Positions 49,557 to 58,723 of a stretch of 64,000 nucleotides of DNA are shown here, piece after piece. Source of the DNA: Cylindrospermopsis curvispora GIHE-G1 (GTDB taxonomy: Bacteria > Cyanobacteriota > Cyanobacteriia > Cyanobacteriales > Nostocaceae). Below the pieces are notes generated by a model. The model had not been told where the DNA came from. It saw nothing but the letters and a program-made list of their open reading frames with translations, and did not search any database. Within the stretch, counting starts at the first letter, position 1, and each line of letters begins with the position of its first letter. A program made the translations under genes and the position numbers. The stretch is from the NCBI RefSeq assembly GCF_014489415.1, contig NZ_CP060822.1, positions 3,519,501 to 3,583,500 on the forward strand, in the 5' to 3' direction.

Positions 49557-49982
49557 TTACAGTATTCTTTCAACTACGTCTTGAAGGGAATAAGGACAGT
49601 CTTGTGGCATATCTATTTCAGCCTCTTTCATTGCGTCTAATCGGGCAGTAGGATACATTTTGTTTACCCACTCTTGACAAAAATAGCGTTTTAGGCTAGG
49701 ACTATCCTCCAAATATAAATCAAGATTCTTTCTCTCCCTTTCAATGGTAATTTGCCAACTTCGAGAGCGTTTTTCAGGTTGGTGGTCCCATTTAAGTAAG
49801 TGATGGAGAATTAGACGAACACTACTCAATAATCTATCTCTCTCTCGTTTAGACAAGTCTCTAATTTCCTCTACCAGATTATCTATATCTAGATCTTCAA
49901 AACGTTTGGCAGCAATTAGGTCGGCCATCCTTTCCGACCATAGGGCAAAATCTTGTTCATATAGGGATGCTTGAGACTTCAT
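49557..49982 (-). CDS. DUF29 family protein
   Basis: A 141-residue helical protein of the DUF29 family, common in cyanobacteria and often linked to mobile or stress-related loci. The body has SLYEQDFALWSERMADLIAA, VEEIRDLSKRERDRLLSSV and LLKWDHQPEKRSRSW. The function of the family is unknown. The ATG at 49982 is preferred over an upstream TTG at 50006. Confidence 0.9.
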   Translation of the reverse strand: MKSQASLYEQDFALWSERMADLIAAKRFEDLDIDNLVEEIRDLSKRERDRLLSSVRLILHHLLKWDHQPEKRSRSWQITIERERKNLDLYLEDSPSLKRYFCQEWVNKMYPTARLDAMKEAEIDMPQDCPYSLQDVVERIL

Positions 49983-50130
49983 CTGGAGATCCAAGATTGG
50001 TGACAAGAATATTTTGCCATACTTTAGAACCTAGAGTTCACTTCTTTGGTGAAAAATTCCCCTTCCCTGAGAATCAGGATAGAATTAATTAAGCACTTAT
50101 TTAGTCGTTCATCTAATCGTTAATCTAACT

Positions 50131-50703
50131 ATGTCCTCTGGTATCGCTGTCGAAAAGAAAAAGTTAACAAAACCTCCCTTGAAACTTCATTACTTAGGTG
50201 ACCGGGTTCTCCGTCAACCTGCTAAACGGATCACTAAAATAGATGATGAACTTCGTCAACTGATCCGAGATATGCTCCAAACTATGTACAGCGAAGATGG
50301 TATTGGTTTGGCCGCACCTCAGGTGGGAGTTAATAAACAGTTAGTTGTTATTGACTGTAACCCTGATAAGCCGGAAATACCCCCATTGGTATTGATTAAT
50401 CCTGTAATTAAACAAGTTAGTAGTGAGCTTTGTGTTGCTCAAGAAGGGTGTTTAAGCATCCCCAAAGTTTTTTTGGAGGTCAAACGCCCAAAAATTGTAG
50501 AAATTGCCTATAAAGATGAATATGGCCGTCCTCAGACCCTAAAAGCTGATAATTTGTTGGCAAGATGTATTTTACACGAGATGGATCACCTCAATGGTGT
50601 GGTATTTGTTGATCGTGTGGAAAATTCTCTCAGTTTGACGGAGGAACTGTCTAAAAATGGTTTCTCTCATCAAGCTGTTAAACCATTAGTCGAGGTGATC
50701 TAG
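50131..50703 (+). CDS. def: peptide deformylase
   Basis: A 190-residue metalloenzyme removing formyl groups from new proteins. All three motifs are present: GIGLAAPQVG (residues 57-66), EGCLS (105-109) and HEMDH (149-153). Cys107, His149 and His153 bind the metal. The N-terminus has about 15 extra residues. The next gene begins 2 bp after the stop. Confidence 0.96.
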   Translation: MSSGIAVEKKKLTKPPLKLHYLGDRVLRQPAKRITKIDDELRQLIRDMLQTMYSEDGIGLAAPQVGVNKQLVVIDCNPDKPEIPPLVLINPVIKQVSSELCVAQEGCLSIPKVFLEVKRPKIVEIAYKDEYGRPQTLKADNLLARCILHEMDHLNGVVFVDRVENSLSLTEELSKNGFSHQAVKPLVEVI

Positions 50704-50705
50704 CT

Positions 50706-50909
50706 GTGTATTTAACTCCCAAAAGTGGCCTGTTTTTAGGTGGTTCCTGTATAACAGCGATTGCTGCTGTTGGTTCGGTATTTGAACTCAGTTATGGCCA
50801 ACCTAATTTTGGTTTCCAAACTACTGCTATTATCTTGGCTATCAGTATTCCTGTGACTATCTTGTTATTTGTTGCTGCGGTTAAGGACGCACGAGCGAAT
50901 ATTAAATAG
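50706..50909 (+). CDS. small two-helix membrane protein, unknown function
   Basis: A 67-residue protein starting at GTG, 2 bp after def. Two hydrophobic segments are seen (LFLGGSCITAIAAVGSVFEL and TTAIILAISIPVTILLFVAA), with a basic C-terminus (KDARANIK). It is likely cotranslated with def. No family is recognised. Confidence 0.7.
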   Translation: MYLTPKSGLFLGGSCITAIAAVGSVFELSYGQPNFGFQTTAIILAISIPVTILLFVAAVKDARANIK

Positions 50910-50931
50910 AGGTGGCGAGTAATCTCCCTGT

Positions 50932-51525
50932 CTATGGAAAATCGCAGGGTGCTGCAATGGCTAAACCCAGTAAGGTGTTATATTCCTCAACGTGAATGGA
51001 ATAAGCACCAAATCTGGCCAGGTGGGGATTCATTATTTGTGCGTCAAACACAAGAAATTTCCTCTCCCGCAGTCTTTCTACTAGTTTAACCATGGCTACT
51101 TTGGATCCTTCAGGGATGTGATAAAACATGGACTCACCAATAAAAGCACCACCGATGACAATTCCTAGAATCCCCCCTGCTAATTGATCACCTTGCCAGG
51201 TTTCAAAACTGTAAGCATAACCAGCTTGATACAATAACCAGTAGATTTGTTGCAGTTGGGGGGAAATCCAGGTAGTTTCCCGATTGGCACACCCCCTAAC
51301 TACTCCCATAAAATCCCGGTTGATCTTGACTGTGAATCTCTGTTGATTGAGAGCCCTTTGTAAGGACCTAGGATAGCGGAATCTTTCATCTAGGGGAATT
51401 AGGGTGTGTTCCTTACTTCTATACCATCTAAGTTGATTATACTCATCGGCCATGAGAAAATATCCTTGAGCATAACCTTGAATAATAATATTAACATCAT
51501 AAGTATCATCAGTATCACGTTTCAT
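50932..51525 (-). CDS. aat: leucyl/phenylalanyl-tRNA-protein transferase
   Basis: A 197-residue enzyme that adds Leu or Phe to proteins with N-terminal Arg or Lys, marking them for ClpAP/ClpS decay. Motifs are [20 protein letters not shown]-like text near residues 29-49, [23 protein letters not shown] and [15 protein letters not shown]. Length is near normal. It is divergent from the 51552 gene by 26 bp, so their promoters probably overlap the coding ends. Confidence 0.93.
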   Translation of the reverse strand: MKRDTDDTYDVNIIIQGYAQGYFLMADEYNQLRWYRSKEHTLIPLDERFRYPRSLQRALNQQRFTVKINRDFMGVVRGCANRETTWISPQLQQIYWLLYQAGYAYSFETWQGDQLAGGILGIVIGGAFIGESMFYHIPEGSKVAMVKLVERLRERKFLVFDAQIMNPHLARFGAYSIHVEEYNTLLGLAIAAPCDFP

Positions 51526-51551
51526 CGTTTTTTAAAAACACCAGAATTCAA

Positions 51552-51881
51552 ATGAACCAACCTATTTCTCCTATTACTTTACCACCTGCAGAAAATCCCC
51601 AAATCGAGGGGGAATGGTTACAAAAACGACTTCTACAGTGGTTGGATACGGAATTCCTCCCGGAAGTGGTTAATCAGAAAATTGCCCAGCGCGCAGCCCA
51701 GATTTTTGTTAGACAACGTATGGAGGGGGAAAATGATTTGGGTTCCTTGGTGATTGCTATTGTGACCGAAATGCAGTCTTTTGATTTTTCTAAAAGCTTT
51801 TATGGGGAATTTGCGATCGCCAACGCAGTTAGTGATCTGTTATTGGATAGTTTAGGGATTGACCGTTGTTGTGGGTACTAA
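51552..51881 (+). CDS. conserved-type hypothetical protein
   Basis: A 109-residue protein starting MNQPISPITLPPAENPQIEG. The helical body has EWLQKRLLQWLDTEFLPEVV and IFVRQRMEGENDLGSLVIAI. No known domain. The N-terminus is proline-rich and the rest neutral to acidic. The next gene begins 20 bp after its stop. Confidence 0.7.
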   Translation: MNQPISPITLPPAENPQIEGEWLQKRLLQWLDTEFLPEVVNQKIAQRAAQIFVRQRMEGENDLGSLVIAIVTEMQSFDFSKSFYGEFAIANAVSDLLLDSLGIDRCCGY

Positions 51882-51901
51882 CGGGTAACTATTATTTGAG
51901 T

Positions 51902-52765
51902 ATGACAGTAAGCAAACCGGTGAACTACCGAACCCAGTCTATGGATACTTCGTTCGCAGCTGAACAAGTACAGTTTAGACTTTGGCGAAACATGAGTTCA
52001 GGTGAAAAAGAATCTCTATTTAAACGAATAACAAAACGCGGTTCTATATTAGCATTAGCGGGAATTAAAAGCCAATTTCCCAATGCTTCACAAGATATAA
52101 TCAGAGAATACTATATTAGAAAGCGATTGGGAGATAAGTGGGCTGATTTATTATCAGGTTTAAAATATGAGAGAGATTTAATGATAGAGGATCCAATTTG
52201 GTTAGCACTGGAGTTAGCATCTATCTTGAGTTCATTGGATATCATTTATTATGTGGGAGGATCAGTTGCTAGTTCTCTCCAGGGGGAGGTGAGACTCACC
52301 CAGGATTTGGATGTAATCGCCAACATTGAAAATAGTCAAATTCAGCCACTAATTAGGGCCATGACAGATCAATTCTATATCAGCTATACTGCTGTGGAAG
52401 AAGCTGTGAATGGAAAGACTTTATCATTTAATGTCATCCATTTAACTACCACGGAAAAAGCTGACATTTTTGTGATGAAAGAGGATGAATTTTCCCTTTC
52501 TCAAATGTCTCGTCGTGTGCTACACCTTCCGGATGGGGATAGGACTAAATCTTTCTATATCTGTACACCGGAAGATACAATCCTACAAAAACTGCTCTGG
52601 TTTCGGATGGCTAACAGCGAATCTCAAAAACAGTGGCGAGATATTTTAGGTGTCTTAAAACTCCAAAAGGAACTTCTCGACTTTGACTATCTTGGAGAAT
52701 GGGGGAAAAAATTAAATTTAACAGACCTACTTCTACAAGCTCTAAGAGAATCTGGGAATGGATAG
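51902..52765 (+). CDS. nucleotidyltransferase-like protein (AbiEii/MNT type)
   Basis: A 287-residue protein. A helical N-terminal part (FRLWRNMSSGEKESLFKRIT, IREYYIRKRLGDKWADLLS) covers about the first 95 residues. A nucleotidyltransferase-like domain follows: YYVGGSVASSLQGEVRLTQD then LDVIANI, which gives the GGS and DxD metal-site pattern. TPEDTILQKLLWF is typical of AbiEii/DUF6036-like toxins. The DNA-binding or antitoxin partner usually found next to such toxins is not seen. The ATG at 51902 is chosen over an upstream start that would overlap the previous gene. Confidence 0.75.
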   Translation: MTVSKPVNYRTQSMDTSFAAEQVQFRLWRNMSSGEKESLFKRITKRGSILALAGIKSQFPNASQDIIREYYIRKRLGDKWADLLSGLKYERDLMIEDPIWLALELASILSSLDIIYYVGGSVASSLQGEVRLTQDLDVIANIENSQIQPLIRAMTDQFYISYTAVEEAVNGKTLSFNVIHLTTTEKADIFVMKEDEFSLSQMSRRVLHLPDGDRTKSFYICTPEDTILQKLLWFRMANSESQKQWRDILGVLKLQKELLDFDYLGEWGKKLNLTDLLLQALRESGNG

Positions 52766-52787
52766 CCACCCAAACTATTACAGCATC

Positions 52788-54911
52788 TCATTCCTCCTTT
52801 TGTGTATTCTCTTTAGATTGAAAAGTCTGTTCCATGACATTTTGAATTGTTTGTAGATCGGGTTTTTTACCACCCATTAAATCTCCAAAATAAACACAAG
52901 CAGCTTCACCCAAAGACCAGGTATAAGCACCCGCCCAAGATGCTGCAATTACAGTGCCAAAACCGGGGATAAATTTAATTAATTCTCTTCCTATAGCTTG
53001 AGCCAAAAAACCACCTGTAATTGTACTAACAATTCCACCTGCTTGGGAAGGGGTCAAAGTTTGACCATATAATTTGCCCAAAAGTCCAACCATGGAAACT
53101 TGTAAAGCTGTTAAAACTGGCATAGTAGTGAAGGGTAAAGGTACTGCTGCTAAAGTAGTGGCCATAATGGAAAAAGGTAAAATATATCTTCTAGCGGTAT
53201 CACGATAAATATTGCCTAATTTATCTCCCGCTTGTTCATCTAACAACTGATAAATTGTCTTAGCTTCTGCTTCTGGTAAAAGACTGGTTAAACTATCTCG
53301 AAATGCTTCTAGTCCATAAAAAACTGGACTATAACCATCTTCCTCTAAGGTAAAATCTACCAGAGTTGCTCGGTCATATAACCCGGAAAAGTTAGCTTTA
53401 ATTTCATCAAATGCTCGATTAATTTCTGCAAAATTTGGTGGATAATCAGGGTGATTTTTCATATCCGGTGGATAGATTTCATGTAAACATGTTACTGCCA
53501 ATAAACAGGGAATATGTGTATACTGCTGACGTAATTTTTGGGCAATATTTCGTAGGGTATCGGTGGCAAAGTCGTTGATTTTTACAGTTAGTATGAAAAC
53601 TCTTGCTCGCTTGGTTCCAGTATTTAAATCCTTAATTATCTCTTGAATAATAACCTCTGTATCTTTGTCAGTATCGCCCAAACCTACTGTGTCTGTAAAG
53701 ATAATTAATGGTAAATCATTATTAGGATAGATATATCTTTCTGTATTTTGAGTGTGGGGACGAAAACCCTGACCAATAATCTCTGGAGACACACCTGTAA
53801 AACCCCTAACAATTGAACTTTTACCAGTTTGTGGTTTCCCAAGTAATAAAGCTTCTGTAGTGGGTAATTGACTAGTAACTGTGGCCAAAATTTCTGCCAC
53901 TTGACTATCATTAATACTAAACCATTGTTGTACACTTTGTTTCCCTTTCTCTACAGCACGGGAAACTAATGTTTGCCAATAATTGACCGGGTTAACATCT
54001 GATTTAGTTTCGGACTGATTCGACTCAGCAAAATTTAATTCTTTTATCACTTCACCAACTGACTGGTAACGTTCACGGACAGATGCTGTCATTTTATCCA
54101 AAATTCTTCCCAGTTGGTCAGTGACAGAATTAGTACCTAGATGGTTACGCCATAAAAATTTTTCTGTTGTGGTATCATAAAAGCTAGTAGGGTCAACATT
54201 AGTAACCAAGTACATACAAGTTACACCCAGACTATATATATCACTACTAAATGTGGCTTGACCTCTAATTTGTTCCGGAGCGCAATATTCCATGGAACCA
54301 ATAACTGTACCCTCCTTCATTTCAGCTTGTCCATCCACCACTTTAGCTGCACCAAAATCTACTAAGAAAAGTTTACTGTCCATAGCACGACGAATTATAT
54401 TTTCTGGCTTAATGTCACGATGAATAACCTGCTTTTCATGGACAAATGCTAGAATATTTAACAACTCTATTAATAGTTCCCTTATCTGGGTGGTGGAGAA
54501 CACTCCTTTTTTCTGGAGTTCTACCTCCAAAGTATCACCTTCTATATACTCTTGAACTAAATACTGACGATTATCCTCAGAGTGGGTAAAATAATCGAAC
54601 AGTTCTGGGATTTGGGGATGTTGGCCCAACTCCTCTAATTGTCTTGCTTCTTGATTAAATAGACGGGATGCTTTGTCAATAGTATCTGTTCCTTGAGCTT
54701 GGGGTAAAAATTGTTTAATGACACATAAAGGTTGGGAGGGTTTTCCCGTATCTGTTGCTAAAAATGTGCGTCCAAACCCTCCCTGTCCCAGAATTTTTCT
54801 GGGAATGAATCTTTCTCGCAGGATTAATTTGCTACCACATTTTTGGCAGTATTTACAATTGTCTGGATTGTAATTTAAGCAGTGCGGATTTAGACAGCAG
54901 ATTGTATTCAT
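52788..54911 (-). CDS. Ser/Thr kinase fused to a GTPase and DUF697
   Basis: A 707-residue protein with four parts. Residues about 1-30 are a zinc ribbon (CCLNPHC and CKYCQKCG). A protein kinase follows (about 35-290): ILGQGGFGRTFLA, the lysine in CVIKQF, VIHRDIKPEN, LVDFGAA and SMEYCAPEQ. A GTPase-like domain has P-loop LLLGKPQTGKSSIV and a DTVGLGDTD switch. The C-terminal DUF697 (about 590-690) has hydrophobic segments (LPFSIMATTLAAVPLPFTTM, GFGTVIAASWAGA). It is possibly membrane-associated signalling. An in-frame ATG at 54926 is an alternative start. Confidence 0.9.
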   Translation of the reverse strand: MNTICCLNPHCLNYNPDNCKYCQKCGSKLILRERFIPRKILGQGGFGRTFLATDTGKPSQPLCVIKQFLPQAQGTDTIDKASRLFNQEARQLEELGQHPQIPELFDYFTHSEDNRQYLVQEYIEGDTLEVELQKKGVFSTTQIRELLIELLNILAFVHEKQVIHRDIKPENIIRRAMDSKLFLVDFGAAKVVDGQAEMKEGTVIGSMEYCAPEQIRGQATFSSDIYSLGVTCMYLVTNVDPTSFYDTTTEKFLWRNHLGTNSVTDQLGRILDKMTASVRERYQSVGEVIKELNFAESNQSETKSDVNPVNYWQTLVSRAVEKGKQSVQQWFSINDSQVAEILATVTSQLPTTEALLLGKPQTGKSSIVRGFTGVSPEIIGQGFRPHTQNTERYIYPNNDLPLIIFTDTVGLGDTDKDTEVIIQEIIKDLNTGTKRARVFILTVKINDFATDTLRNIAQKLRQQYTHIPCLLAVTCLHEIYPPDMKNHPDYPPNFAEINRAFDEIKANFSGLYDRATLVDFTLEEDGYSPVFYGLEAFRDSLTSLLPEAEAKTIYQLLDEQAGDKLGNIYRDTARRYILPFSIMATTLAAVPLPFTTMPVLTALQVSMVGLLGKLYGQTLTPSQAGGIVSTITGGFLAQAIGRELIKFIPGFGTVIAASWAGAYTWSLGEAACVYFGDLMGGKKPDLQTIQNVMEQTFQSKENTQKEE

Positions 54912-55209
54912 CTTACTCACGCCCATATGAATTTTAAGTTGGTAGGATTCTTGTCAGTAATATAACGAGTATAATACAAGATGGTAATAAAATATGGTTT
55001 GATGATAGCGTAGCGTTGGGTTTCATACTTCAACCCAACCTACGTCTATCTTATATTTAATTCCACCCACCCACTTAGTGTCAACTAATCAAAGATATAC
55101 AGAAACAATCACAATTAAATGAATTTGTTTTCACAAATGTTTGTAATTTACAGAATCTTCATTTTTGATCCATTAAAACTTGATATTAATTACTCATAAA
55201 AAAACCAGC
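54912..55209. other. intergenic region with REP-like repeat
   Basis: About 300 bp. A GTTGGGTTT...AACCCAACC hairpin with ATCTTATATTTAATTCCACC (55012-55079) repeats the segment at 3168-3237. The rest is AT-rich leader DNA for the downstream gene. Confidence 0.55.
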
Positions 55210-56454
55210 ATGACCAGTAATAACAACAACTATTCAGAATCCTCCGGACTGGGAGTATTTTCTATTAGCAAATCAGGAGATTTGACGACAGATCTCAATA
55301 CTTCCTTCCCTATTAATGTTTCTCCTGAACCCCTAGCAGAGCAACCCATATTACCTACCACACCACCATTAGGTGAACTGCCAAAAATACCTATTAGCGC
55401 TAATCCTAATCCCAATCCCTATTTAACCAGCGCCGCTATTGTTCCCGATTTCAATGGTGACGGTAAAACAGATAAAATGTGGGTGAATGTACAAACAGGT
55501 GAAATTTTTGTTCGTCTGATGGATGGTACAAGAATCGTAGAACAAGCTTCCTTAGGTCAGTACGATCTAAAAACTTGGAGTTATAAAACCGCTGATTTTA
55601 ACAGCGATAATAAAACAGACTTCTTGTTGCGCAATGAGACCACAGGTGAAAACCTAGTGGTGTTGATGGATGGCACAAAAGTTGCCAGTTTCCTAATGTT
55701 GGATAGGGTAGATCCAGGTTGGAAAGCGGAAATTGGCGATTTTAATGGTGACCGTAAAACCGACATTTTCTGGCGCAATACCACTACTGGTCAAAATGCA
55801 ATTTGGGAAATGAATGGTACTAAGGTTGTAAATGCTACTATGTTGGAATCAAGGGATGTGGCCCTAACAGCTACCATAGTTGATTTTGACGGTAATGGTA
55901 AAAGTGATATTTTTTGGCGTGATAGTTTAACTGGTGCCAATAGTGCTTGGTTTATGAATGGTACTGAAGTCACTAACTATGATTTGCAAGCTCAGGATGG
56001 CGCCTGGACTACCACTCTAGGAGACTTTAACGGTGATTTAAAAACAGATATTTTGTGGCGTAATAACACCACTGGTGAAAACAAAATTTGGACAATGAAT
56101 GGTGTTTTTATCACTGAAGGAGTTGTCAACACTTTAGGTCAGGGTTGGACTGCTAATATCGGTGATTTTAATGGTGATGGTAGAACGGACATTTTCTGGC
56201 ATAATAGTTCTACCGGAGAAAATACCGCTTGGTTAATGAATGGTACTAGTATTCAGTCTGAGGCCTTTTTACCCAGCAATCCCCCCGGTTTAACAGCTTC
56301 TCTTGGTGATTTTAATGGGGATGGTAAAACCGATATTTACTGGAGAGACCAACAAACTGGTGCAGATAAAATCTGGAACATGAATGGTACTATAGCTACT
56401 GAAACTCCTGTTGCTGAACTCGATAGGTTGACTCCAGAATGGTACACCGCATAG
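55210..56454 (+). CDS. FG-GAP/VCBS repeat protein
   Basis: A 414-residue protein with a proline-rich N-terminal region, then seven repeats of about 48 residues (from about residue 75). Each holds a calcium-binding-like DFNGDGKTD or DFNSDNKTD loop followed by W-rich text (IFWRNTTTG, ILWRNNTTG) and a MNGT turn. This forms a beta-propeller. No classical signal peptide is visible, which is odd for a protein expected outside the cell. It may use a leaderless secretion path. An upstream TTG at 55180 would extend it but is less likely. Confidence 0.88.
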   Translation: MTSNNNNYSESSGLGVFSISKSGDLTTDLNTSFPINVSPEPLAEQPILPTTPPLGELPKIPISANPNPNPYLTSAAIVPDFNGDGKTDKMWVNVQTGEIFVRLMDGTRIVEQASLGQYDLKTWSYKTADFNSDNKTDFLLRNETTGENLVVLMDGTKVASFLMLDRVDPGWKAEIGDFNGDRKTDIFWRNTTTGQNAIWEMNGTKVVNATMLESRDVALTATIVDFDGNGKSDIFWRDSLTGANSAWFMNGTEVTNYDLQAQDGAWTTTLGDFNGDLKTDILWRNNTTGENKIWTMNGVFITEGVVNTLGQGWTANIGDFNGDGRTDIFWHNSSTGENTAWLMNGTSIQSEAFLPSNPPGLTASLGDFNGDGKTDIYWRDQQTGADKIWNMNGTIATETPVAELDRLTPEWYTA

Positions 56455-56554
56455 GTTAGAGGTTTGACGTAACAATACATTCTGGAAAAGGGCGATCGCT
56501 TGATCGCCACTTTCCATTGACATGGTTAAGCCAAAGCTATGTTACAATGTGTAG

Positions 56555-57160
56555 TTAATTACCATCTAACTCCCGGAGAAAATTAGACAGTAACTGCTTA
56601 CCAGCTATGGTTAACACACTCTCTGGGTGAAATTGCACACCTTGGATGTGAGGATAATTCTTGTGTCGCACTCCCATGACTGTTCCATCTTCTACCCAAG
56701 CAGTAATTTCTAATATGTCGGGACAGGTTTCACGCTCAATGACTAAACTATGATATCTTGTAGCGGTAATAGGACTTTCTAATCCTTCAAATACTCCCAC
56801 ACTGTTGTGCATTACTGGAGACGTTTTGCCATGCATTAATTCTGTTGCTGCAACAACTTTACCCCCAAATACTTTGCCAATACTTTGATGACCTAAACAA
56901 ACACCCAAAATTGGCAAGCTGGAACCCAATTTTTCAATTACATCCAGGGAAATCCCCGCGTCTTCGGGACGACCAGGACCAGGAGAAATCACCACGCCAT
57001 GAGGTTTTAATTCTCTAATTTCCTCCACTGTAATTTTATCGTTACGAAAAACTTTTACATCCGCAGCAGTAGGAAATTCTACTGCTAGCTCCCCCAAATA
57101 CTGCACCAAGTTGTATGTAAAACTATCGTAATTATCAATGACTATAATCACAATTCGCAC
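56555..57160 (-). CDS. trpG: anthranilate/aminodeoxychorismate synthase glutaminase subunit
   Basis: A 201-residue class I glutamine amidotransferase that supplies ammonia to TrpE or PabB. It starts with [19 protein letters not shown]. The catalytic Cys is in [11 protein letters not shown] and the His-Glu pair is in [10 protein letters not shown]. In cyanobacteria one such subunit may serve both tryptophan and folate. No trpE is adjacent. The start is a GTG (57160), with another at 57151. A HIP1-containing gap of 100 bp separates it from the FG-GAP gene. Confidence 0.93.
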   Translation of the reverse strand: MRIVIIVIDNYDSFTYNLVQYLGELAVEFPTAADVKVFRNDKITVEEIRELKPHGVVISPGPGRPEDAGISLDVIEKLGSSLPILGVCLGHQSIGKVFGGKVVAATELMHGKTSPVMHNSVGVFEGLESPITATRYHSLVIERETCPDILEITAWVEDGTVMGVRHKNYPHIQGVQFHPESVLTIAGKQLLSNFLRELDGN

Positions 57161-57212
57161 CTACAAGTATTAATTAAAAAGACTAATTAGAATAACTAAT
57201 TACAAACACTAA

Positions 57213-57701
57213 CTACCATTCTGATGAGAGTATAGTTGTGATTAAACGTAGCAAAGGAGGAAGCAATAGTGTAACTGCTACTATTAGTGATACCATGGCT
57301 GAGATAAGCACAGCACCAGCAGCACAGTCTTTAGCCACTTTCGCCAATTCATGATAGGTCTGCTTAACAGTTAAATCCACCAGGGACTCAATGGCTGTAT
57401 TAACTAACTCCAAAGTTAAAACTAAACCACTTGTAATACTGATTATGGCTATTTCTACCGGTTTAAGATGCAGAAAAATACTCAAACCAATCACAAAAGC
57501 ACAAGCAGCTACATGAATCCGAAAGTTACGCTGGGTCTGAAAACCATAGCTGATGCCAGCCCAAGCGTATTTAAAGCTGGCAAGTAAGTTAGAAGCTATT
57601 TGCCAAGAAAACTCCCTTTCCGAAGATACAATTTTTGGTAAGCGCTTTGGTGGTGTTGGTGGTATTGAAGTCTTGGGGAACATAGGATGTTGGAGATTCA
57701 A
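57213..57701 (-). CDS. dgkA: diacylglycerol kinase
   Basis: A 162-residue integral membrane kinase, phosphorylating diacylglycerol or undecaprenol. A soluble N-terminal extension of about 40 residues precedes the core. The core has FKYAWAGISYGFQTQRNFRI, three helices, and the active-site ELVNTAIESLVDL with its EN-type Glu-Asn pair. Another signature is LAKVAKDCAAGAVLISA. It is 52 bp upstream of trpG on the same strand. Whether the lipid is DAG or undecaprenol cannot be told. Confidence 0.9.
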   Translation of the reverse strand: MNLQHPMFPKTSIPPTPPKRLPKIVSSEREFSWQIASNLLASFKYAWAGISYGFQTQRNFRIHVAACAFVIGLSIFLHLKPVEIAIISITSGLVLTLELVNTAIESLVDLTVKQTYHELAKVAKDCAAGAVLISAMVSLIVAVTLLLPPLLRLITTILSSEW

Positions 57702-57899
57702 AAATTAAGTGTAATCAGAATGAGTGGGAGGAGACTGAACACATTCTAAGGGACTAATTTAAATTTGTCATAACTTTAAACAATTTGTGACAGAATTACT
57801 ATCAATATGGCCATAATAGTCGGATGGAAGGAGATTTTAAATCGTGTTTAAACTGGTTTGAGCGGCGAAGAACCTACTCCTGTTCGTTATAATCTCTAC

Positions 57900-58424
57900 T
57901 TAAATATTACTAACAATACCAACTGATTTTAGCAGCATTGATTGTTTGTTTAACATCTCTATCAAACTTTTCTCATCAGGATGATCCCAGCCCAAAAGAT
58001 GCAATAAACCATGGGCACTCAACCAAGCTAACTCTGTAGTTAAACTATGTTCCCGCTCCTCAGCTTGACTAATGGCGGTATCTATAGATATGACAATGTC
58101 ACCCAAATATAAGGGTTGACTGGCTAGCATTTCCTCGGTGTAGGGGAAATTATTCTCCAGTGCAGCAAAAGCCAAAACATCTGTTGGTTGGTCTTTCTGA
58201 CGATATTGGGCATTCAATTCTTGAATTTGGGCATTATTGGTTAACTGCAATCCGATTTCATAACTCAAAGCCCGTGGTAGTTCGACCGCAAGCAGGGTCA
58301 ACCACTGGCTAAACCATATATGCCATCTATCTTCTGATACTTGATTAGTCAAGTTCAAGTCGTAACTATTTTCAACAAATAACTCAATTTGTAATTGAGT
58401 CTGTACTTGGGTTTGGGAGGACAC
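57900..58424 (-). CDS. ybeY: rRNA maturation RNase YbeY
   Basis: A 174-residue zinc endoribonuclease needed for 16S rRNA 3' end maturation. The HxxxHxxxxxH motif is complete (His138, His142, His148 in HGLLHLLGWDHP). TDVLAFAAL and LGDIVISIDTA are also family motifs. It follows the DUF3285 gene on the same strand with a 14-bp gap, and dgkA lies downstream with about 200 bp between. Confidence 0.95.
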   Translation of the reverse strand: MSSQTQVQTQLQIELFVENSYDLNLTNQVSEDRWHIWFSQWLTLLAVELPRALSYEIGLQLTNNAQIQELNAQYRQKDQPTDVLAFAALENNFPYTEEMLASQPLYLGDIVISIDTAISQAEEREHSLTTELAWLSAHGLLHLLGWDHPDEKSLIEMLNKQSMLLKSVGIVSNI

Positions 58425-58438
58425 AGAATTTCCTTTAT

Positions 58439-58594
58439 TTAGCGAGTGAGGTATGCCAGACCGACCAAAACAGCTAACAATCCCATGGTAGTTAGTCCGA
58501 AATGTTTGAGGGAGGTGCCACCTTTTCTGACCATGTTTCGCATTGCCAGCTTCACATAACTAGGTTTTGATTCGTTTACAGGGGTGTTACTCAT
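58439..58594 (-). CDS. DUF3285-type small membrane protein
   Basis: A 51-residue protein starting MSNTPVNESKPSYVKLAMRN, followed by MVRKGGTSLKHFGLTTMGLL and one hydrophobic helix ending LAYLTR. This matches the cyanobacterial DUF3285 pattern from memory. The ATG at 58594 is chosen because the family begins near here. A longer frame to 58648 adds 18 residues without homology. It is probably cotranscribed with ybeY. Confidence 0.8.
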   Translation of the reverse strand: MSNTPVNESKPSYVKLAMRNMVRKGGTSLKHFGLTTMGLLAVLVGLAYLTR

Positions 58595-58723
58595 AATCTC
58601 TGTGCGGTTGTCCTCTAACTGTAAATATTTGAAATACCTGAACTTCAAATTTATCTACCATTATCTAGCTCATTTTCTCCCTTGTCAACTTTACTTGTTC
58701 GTTCTTGTTTAATTAGCTCTAAT

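Noticed and set aside
57823-57892. 22-codon frame MEGDFKSCLNWFERRR before ybeY
   Set aside because: Short and unsupported. It has a GGAAGGAG-like tract nearby but no known match.
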